Assembly (NCBI GenBank): GCA_000711775.1
Contig: ARYC01000612.1
Span: 62,001-126,000 of the forward strand
Length of the DNA: 64,000 nucleotides
Origin: Oxytricha trifallax
Lineage: Eukaryota > Ciliophora > Spirotrichea > Sporadotrichida > Oxytrichidae
Reading direction: 5' to 3'
A program made the translations under genes and the position numbers. Of this stretch, positions 57,289-64,000 are shown in pieces; position 1 is the stretch's first letter, and every line of letters starts with the position of its first letter. The notes beneath the pieces are model-generated. The model did no database searches and was not told the origin of the DNA. It saw nothing but the letters and a program-made list of their open reading frames with translations.

Positions 57289-58474
57289 ATGGAGAAAGCC
57301 CTAGTATAGAGATTTAAGGACAGGGATGAAGGCAAAAGAAAAGGCATCAGAGAGTGGGAACTCTGGACAGAGAGACAGCAAGAGTATTGGAGAGCCATAA
57401 ACTAGGAATGGCGACATGAAGATCAAATTCCAGGAAAACAATTATAAGAAATCTCTATGGAGATGAGTTTGAGAGAGGTGAAAGGGCCCAGTACTGTGAA
57501 TAATGAATTTCACATATAATCCTTCCACCCATTGTCCTGAATGGCAGGGTTATTGTGTAAATGGAGAAGAGAGTAGGAACAACGAATTATAATTCAAAAA
57601 ACTGTTTGTTCTGGAGAGAGTTAGATGAAGTCAAAGGCAGTATTATTCCATATGTCTCCAGAGAAACGGTATTAGGAACTGTAGGAACTAGTGGTATTGA
57701 GAAACTTGAAGGAAGCGGGGGAAATAGAAGTCTACGACTCAATGAAATAAGTAGGAAGTCCAGCTCTTTTACAAAGACACCTAAAGCAAATAAATTATTT
57801 CATTGGCCAAACGATAGGCAGAAAATTTTCAGTAAGGACCCTAGTGAGCAATCCAAAGATCAATCAAGTAAAGGATTCAGAAGATTTTGGCATATTTTTT
57901 AACCTGAATGAAGACCACCTTGCTCTGGAACTACCTTTAGTGTCTGTGTTTCAAATATTTGCAAAAGATTGGATAAATATGTAGAGATATTGCCTGATGT
58001 TCAACTTAGAGGCTGGTCTTTTGAAATTGGAGATTGGGAAGTTTGGCATATCTGTCAAAGAAGAAGACCTTGAGCTAATCACAGAAGAAAGAATTAAAAC
58101 CTATTGCAAGCGAACTGGGATGCAAGAGGAAATAAGATGATCAACCAAAGTTCACATGAAGACACCTGGGACGAAATCGTGATTTAAAAGGGTACAAGAT
58201 GTTACTTGAACAAACTTACATTGAATAGGAGGGAGAGTTCAGCGATTTAAATGAGAACATCGCAGTGATAGAAGGATTTCTTTGCAAAAAAGGATAGAAA
58301 ATAAGTTGGAAGTTTGAGAAATGGAAGGAGCAGAGAAGGGAGCTCAAGCTCACCGACGACCAACAAATGATCAAACCATCACTCATAGGAAAGGAGGCAC
58401 AAACTGCAATGTAAGCGGAAGAGTTAGAGACTGGAAAAACTTCAATGAGTAAGAAGCTCAGAGAGTCAGGATGA
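57289..58474 (+). pseudogene. Unrecognised ~400-residue coding region with frameshifts
   Basis: From ATG 57,289 to TGA 58,474 the DNA is consistently richer in GC than its surroundings and gives protein-like peptides in plus frames that hand over to each other. These are 57,289-57,540 (KGIREWELWTERQQEYWRAI), 57,561-57,908 (NCLFWRELDEVKGSIIPYVS, then a Ser/Gly-rich tail), 57,905-58,140 (LMFNLEAGLLKLEIGKFGIS) and 58,200-58,474 (EQEGEFSDLNENIAVIEGF, Lys/Glu-rich). Several frame changes are needed. No catalytic motif or known domain is seen. Confidence 0.45.
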
Positions 58475-59568
58475 ATGATGAGGAACCACAGAAGAACAAA
58501 GAGGAAAAATGAGATTAAATTTTGCAATGAATTACATTTCTTGCACATTAATCACACAACTTAAATGGAAATTAAATGAATATAAATTTACCTTAAGTTA
58601 TTATCTAACTATATTATCTATTATGGGACCTTATTTACAATTAATTATAGAGAAAAATATATTAAGATATGTTAAAATTCCATTTAAACATAATCATAAT
58701 AAGATTGGTAATTAATTATTAACCAGAATAAATTCAAGTAATATTTAAAAGAATAAGGAAATTTACTTAATCTTTCTTTCTATAATTATATGATATGTAT
58801 GAAAAGATTATATTTATGTGAATTAAAAGTTAAATTTTATTTAGGTTAAATATAAATTTCATTATTTCTATATAATGATAAAACTATAAAATATAAAGTA
58901 TGATCACTGTGAAGAATTTATTAAAACTTATAATCAAGCAATTTAAAAAAGATTTTGATTTATTCTGATCAAAGTTTATGGATAATTAGTTTAATTATTG
59001 CAAGCATCAGCACAAGGTCCTGAATTTAACATAAAAGTTAGCGTTTATTAATATTATTTTGATTTATTTTTGATTCTTAGTTTGAATAAGTTAATCAAAT
59101 AACTTAATTTTTAGTTGTGTATTATATAAATTAATTCTGTATGATTTGTTTTTTGTTAAGTCAATATTCGGTATAAATATACTTAACATTAAGATGGCAT
59201 GAAAGACCCAGTGATATTTGTTGTAAATTAAAGAAATATTCTCTAATGGGTTGATTCTATGCTTCTTGGATAGTTATAGCAGCATTATTACTTAATAAAT
59301 AACAACTAAAATTGAAAATAGTATAGTTTTTAATATTTCCTCCAGCAAAGATATTGAAGTTTCCAGTGTTGCTGTTTTGCTGTCCAATAGATAAATAGCT
59401 TTACAAGTGAAGTTACAATTGCTGAAGTTCATTATTGTTAATTAATTATACTCTTCAAAAATAATTGAAATTTAAATGAATTATACTTTATGAAACAATT
59501 ATATATTTTGAAAATTCAATTAACCCTCAATGATCATAGGCATAGTAATAAAATAATTTTATTAATTA
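58475..59568. other. AT-rich stretch, no gene
   Basis: About 1.1 kb, nothing recognised. Confidence 0.5.
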
Positions 59569-60644
59569 TTGATAAAATAGATTAAAAATAGGTAAATATG
59601 CAAAAGTTGAAAATAAGAAAATTTCTTCATTATTCTAACTGTAATGTTTTTAAAATTTTTCGATTTAAGATAAATATAAAATAATTAACTATAACAAAAA
59701 TGAAAAACTTCTTCGGTAAATCACTAAGGAGCTTTTAAAGCCTCACTTTTATTGAAAGATTAACCCAGGAAATGTCCTCACAAACATGATAAGATCAAAT
59801 GTACTCTGTAAGTAGTATATGCACTTTTCTTCAATAATTTACCCCAAATTATTACGAACCACATCATTTAAATTTTTATAATTCTAACGTGGAAATATAG
59901 GAGGTATCTCAAGAGCAAAACTGCTGCAATGTGACATGAAGGAGAGTTAAATTTTTCAATTTCATGAGTAAAACTGGGAAGAGAAAGTCTTTTTGTTCAT
60001 TAGACCCACTTTTGATTTCATAATCATGATTAAGTACTGGAAATTTATCGCAAAAATAAATCATAAAAAGTAGAGGCAGACCAGAGAAGGCCAAAAAAGT
60101 GCTAGAAAAAAGATGAGATTTTAAATACAATTACTAAGTTTGGCGCAGATTTCTCAGGCTTTATGACCACTCTAAAAACCAGAATATCTCACTATTATCC
60201 TTCAGTTCCAATAATATTTACATTATCAAGTGGATAAATTTGACCCAAAAAATGATAGATTTATGTAAATTAAATCTTCTATATAGTCTTAGTATTATCA
60301 GGCATAAAAAATTTTCTAAGAGATGGAGTTTAATCTACAAGTATACTACAACTTGATTGATAATGTATAAAAAAGAATAGATGAGACAATTTCAAGAAGT
60401 TCTAGACCAAAACATTGCTTACTTGTCCATTGGTTTTAATGAGTTAGTTAGAGATAGTTCTTTTTTTGAAAAATCTGAGCTCTCCTATAAATATTATTAA
60501 ACAGAGATGTATTTCTTATAAATATTATATACTATTTAAACTTAAATTGCGCGAACAAAAATTACTTGACAGTTATGAATTAATTCATTGAATCTGCATT
60601 TATCTTTCTCTGTTTTTCCTATTTTTTTATATGCATTTTATCAA
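59569..60644. mobile_element. F3: 1,076-bp older F-type element
   Basis: Left end TTGATAAAATAGATTAAAAA at 59,569. The right end, ...GCATTTTATCAA at 60,644, is its diverged complement. TA flanks both sides (59,567-59,568 and 60,645-60,646). Subterminal TTCTAACTGTAATG (left) and CTTGACAGTTATGAAT (right) correspond to the F1/F2 AACTGCCA block but are eroded. The total length is within 13 bp of F1 (after removing B) and F2. The interior (59,700-60,540) is somewhat GC-richer than its flanks with no recognised gene. Arms are much more diverged than in F1 or F2, so this is an old copy. Confidence 0.65.
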
Positions 60645-63200
60645 TAGTATTAAAGATAAATTTTGATGAAAGAATTTTTACACTTTTTTAAGTTCATTTT
60701 TTTAAATTTTTTTATAGATTATTGAAATATAGTATCAGTCAAAATTGGTATGTTGCTTACTTAGATTAAATCCATTTTATCCAATAAATTTCATGATTTT
60801 AAGTTATTTCTTAGTTATGTATTGCCAGTATCTTTCTGTGTTAAAATAATGCTGTACTTTTAGGAAATTATAGGAAATAAAAATTAAGGAACTATTTTAA
60901 AAGCTAATTGGTCTTTGATGATTATGAAAATTTTCCAAGTTATTTAATATTTACAATGATATTCAATTAAGTATTACTTATTAAAACTTAAAGTAAGGAT
61001 TTAATTATTGAACACCCATCAAGAAATGATGAATCAGACTCACCATCATTAACTTTTATTAAGAATTACATAACTAAGGAGTAGATATTATATTATTTTC
61101 CTTTAAATAATTATATTACATAAATTTATAAACGAATTATATTTTTAATGAATAAATTCCTTATTTCAACCCATAATTATCAATCATTTTAGAAGTAGTC
61201 TTCTCGCAGAGATGTTGATACTTAAAATTGTGAAACAATAGTAAAATTGCGGTATAAATAATAATATAAACCTAGAGTCACTTTCATACAATTGCAATAT
61301 AATTGGTTTGCATCATGTCAAATCTTTTATAATATCAAGAGTATAGCTTTTCTGTTGACATATTCAAACTCGGCAATGTTAACTATAAACACCATATTTT
61401 ATTTATCATTTATATCTGTGAAGAAGAACAATTAAGTAATGCAATATGTAGGTCTTGGTCTTGGCAATTTATATAATTCTTGGTATGGGCGTTTGAAAGA
61501 TTTATTGCAATTATTATGCCTATACCAGTAATTGTGCTACTTATTGAATAATTAGGTGTGGTTGCAAGGAAACTCTAATCAATCTCTACTGCGAAATTGC
61601 AGCAAAACGATTCAAAAAAACCAAGAGAAGGTATCTATGGTGAGATTGATTTATTATTTATTTTAAGTGAACGAGGCTGCTGTTTTCTTTAGAAATCAAA
61701 AAGAGATTTGTAGGATGATGATAGTCTATTCTGAAATCTCTCGTTGGAATCATAAAAGTAAAATAGCTTGAAAAATAAGAACAACTTATAAAATTAAAAT
61801 ATATAAACATAGCTTTTAAATACAATTTAAAATATAAATATAAATATAAAATATAATAACAATTATAATAAATATTGAATCATTAAAATCTAGAAAAGTG
61901 CGATTGATGAACCCCTCAACTTAAGCAAGTATGTTTTAACATTTAATATATAAATGAGATATATAAGTATCTTATTTTGTATAACAAATTAGACCCATAG
62001 TATTTACATTAAGCTGATAGTTATCCAATATTATCTAGTAACTTACATTTTAAAAAGAATCATAAAATTTCTATTTTTTTCCTAATTTTTATTTTTACAT
62101 TTAATTACATCCTGATAATTTAAAACTGTTTGAAATTCTTATAAATAGCATAGATTTTCCTTAAAATTTATGATTATTTTTATATTTTAAAATTCTGATA
62201 ATTAATAATTAAGGACTTTGAAGTTGTTAATAATCATATTAAGAGTAGAATTATTATGAAATTTAATAATAAAATTGTAATAAAACGGAGCCACTCACGA
62301 GAAACATATATTTTAGTTTCTCAGTCCACATATTATTAAAATTAAAAAAATAACTGCAGCATAACACTAAAATCAATTTAGAAGTTTAAATTCAATTTCT
62401 ATTTCTGCATTTTGATTTTGTTGATTTATCAATTAATATTTATAAAGTTACTAAAATACATTCTAAAAATTATTTTTGATATCTGTGAATATTCATTAAT
62501 TCCAATTATTAAATAATTCGATATAATTCTATAGATTATTTATCATTTGTTAAAAGCTTAAAATTAATCAGGAAATTATAAGTTTTCGACTTTTTCCACT
62601 ATTGATTCTTATAATTAATAATTGGCAGAGGTTATAGATACTTTTCTGAATTTCTACGACAAATAAAATTTATTCTGGGATATTAAGTAAAAGTAAACTG
62701 TCTATTGGTACTTTCAAATGATCTGGCAATTTAAAAATAAATTGTGCTTATTTAAATAATCTAAATCATGTTTTCATGATTTAATCTACTAGATTATCAT
62801 TTATGTTTTAGCAGGAAATTTCATATAAACACCAGGATTCTGCTAAGCTATACCACTTTAAATTTGAGTTCTTCGTAGTCTTCTGGCCCTGCAGTTTTAA
62901 AATGCTATACCTGATTCTAATTTTGGTCATTTTGCTATAATAAAGGGTTTTAGATGTGATTAGATTACTCCAACTACTAAGGACTGAGCTTGAATTTTAT
63001 CAGCAATGTTCAGCTGGAAATTTTAATTCTTCGTTTAATTGCTTGAAGTCATAACAAAGGCTGATAACTATTAGTTTGTGGACCAAATTACATTTACTTG
63101 ACTATTCTTATTAAGGCATCTACAATTATTCAATAAAAATACTACAATTGTTTGTAGTTTATGTTAAATATTATTTGTGATAAAAAGATAAATTAATGTG
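60645..63200. other. AT-rich stretch, no gene supported
   Basis: About 2.5 kb. The last 400 bp (62,810-63,180) are less AT-rich but show no recognised frame. Confidence 0.45.
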
Positions 63201-63219
63201 AGTGGAACATAAGAGCGAA

Positions 63220-64000
63220 ATGCCCAACTTCTCGACCTACACAAAGAACTTCATTTCAACCCTCATCAGAAAATCCAGACTCAAAGACATCATAGACAAT
63301 ATCATCTCAGAGTCTATGAACAATTATTTGGGACACCTCACAATTCAGATAGTTATCTACATCGCCAAAAAAGTTGCCTAGATAAACCCAACCCTAATCT
63401 TCAAACTTAGAAATGAAGCCAAAATCAGAGCCCACAATCAAAACAACCACTACTTGCAAACTGGCTAGAACTCCTAACCCAGTCACTTTACTTAGTCTAA
63501 GTCAACAACAAATGGATTCCCAAAGCCTAACAGCCATCCACTGATTAAGGAAACCTGGACGCCCAATCCCCAGAGTTCATCCCTCAACCTTCCCTTCCTA
63601 CTAACACCAAAATTGATTTCGAACCACTTACTAGCGCCCTTTCACAATTCCACAACAGGTTCTCTCAACAAGAGATCTCGAGCCTCAACCAACAATTCAT
63701 ACTGGAAGAACAGGAATACCTATCTTCTCAATGCGCCATCCTCTAAGCGCCACTAGACAAGCCTAGCTCACTTGACTATGACTCCGAAGCCGACCTCTCC
63801 TTCTATGAAGGAGATGAAAAATCCTTGACGTCCTCTAATACTTCATTAAACAAAATTCCTATTCAATAGGAACCCTTAATAACTATTAAGGAATCACCCT
63901 TTAATAAGATTTCCTACTAGGAAAATTATAAATTGGATTCCTAATTAATAATAAAAAATTAATTATTATTAAATATGAGCAACCAAAGAGATGTCCAAAT
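63220..64000 (+). CDS. Unrecognised protein, runs off the window, one frame change
   Basis: Coding-like DNA (~43% GC) from ATG 63,220 (MPNFSTYTKNFISTLIRKS). The first frame is convincing to about 63,430. From there a second frame gives the better protein (LANWLELLTQSLYLVQVNNK, then a Pro/Gln/Ser-rich and acidic part with DYDSEADLSFYEGDE). One indel or a junction near 63,430-63,470 is therefore likely. The second frame has no TGA and continues to the window edge through an AT-rich gap, after which ATG-AGC-AAC (63,976) may start a further ORF. Two consecutive ORFs could suggest a retrotransposon-like ORF1/ORF2 layout, but no diagnostic motif is visible. Confidence 0.4.

Noticed and set aside
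1-64000. CRISPR arrays, bacterial operons, rRNA genes, LTR retrotransposons
   Set aside because: No regularly spaced repeats, no ribosomal RNA signature and no long terminal direct repeats were seen; genetic code and introns show a ciliate nuclear genome.

Overview
The window looks like germline (micronuclear) DNA of a spirotrich ciliate of the Oxytricha/Stylonychia group. Three things point there. (1) Every recognisable reading frame is full of in-frame TAA and TAG where glutamine is expected, and only TGA ends genes. (2) C4A4 telomere-like repeats sit at transposon ends. (3) Two copies of a telomere-bearing element (TBE) are present with the three-gene layout known from Oxytricha: a zinc-finger/kinase gene, a 22-kDa gene and a 42-kDa DDE transposase. 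Most of the window is very AT-rich non-coding DNA with islands of mobile elements and decayed genes. I found no gene that is clearly a complete macronuclear-destined gene.

Layout. 1-12 kb: AT-rich DNA, one nearly perfect 0.8-kb palindrome (2,320-3,130) and a truncated Rep-type superfamily 3 helicase gene (9.54-10.21 kb). 12.0-18.4 kb: two inverted-repeat MITEs (family G) around a complete 4.0-kb TBE (TBE-A, 12,645-16,652, ATT target duplication). 19.0-20.2 kb: a minus-strand Q-rich gene with a frameshift. 20.7-36.3 kb: a three-level nest. A ~1.06-kb inverted-repeat element (F1, TA target duplication, carrying a Rep-helicase fragment) is split by a ~14.5-kb transposon (element B) with ~100-bp inverted ends that finish in C4A4 repeats. 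Element B carries a SecA-like ATPase gene, a two-intron coiled-coil protein gene and a DD34E transposase gene. That transposase gene is itself split by a 4.1-kb TBE (TBE-C, 27,274-31,411). 36.5-45.5 kb: AT-rich DNA with three more inverted-repeat elements. 45.48-46.55 kb: F2, a second 1.07-kb F element with a Cys-rich receptor-like gene fragment. 49-53.5 kb: two decayed glutathione S-transferase copies. 56-58.5 kb: unrecognised broken coding DNA. 59.57-60.64 kb: an older third F element. 63.2 kb to the end: an unrecognised coding region running off the window.

Element B is the most unusual object. I know of no described ciliate transposon that pairs a SecA-type motor with an IS630/Tc1-type transposase. 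The F family also stands out: three copies have nearly the same total length, but two carry unrelated gene fragments. Frames were read by eye; all homology calls are from motif recognition, not searches.
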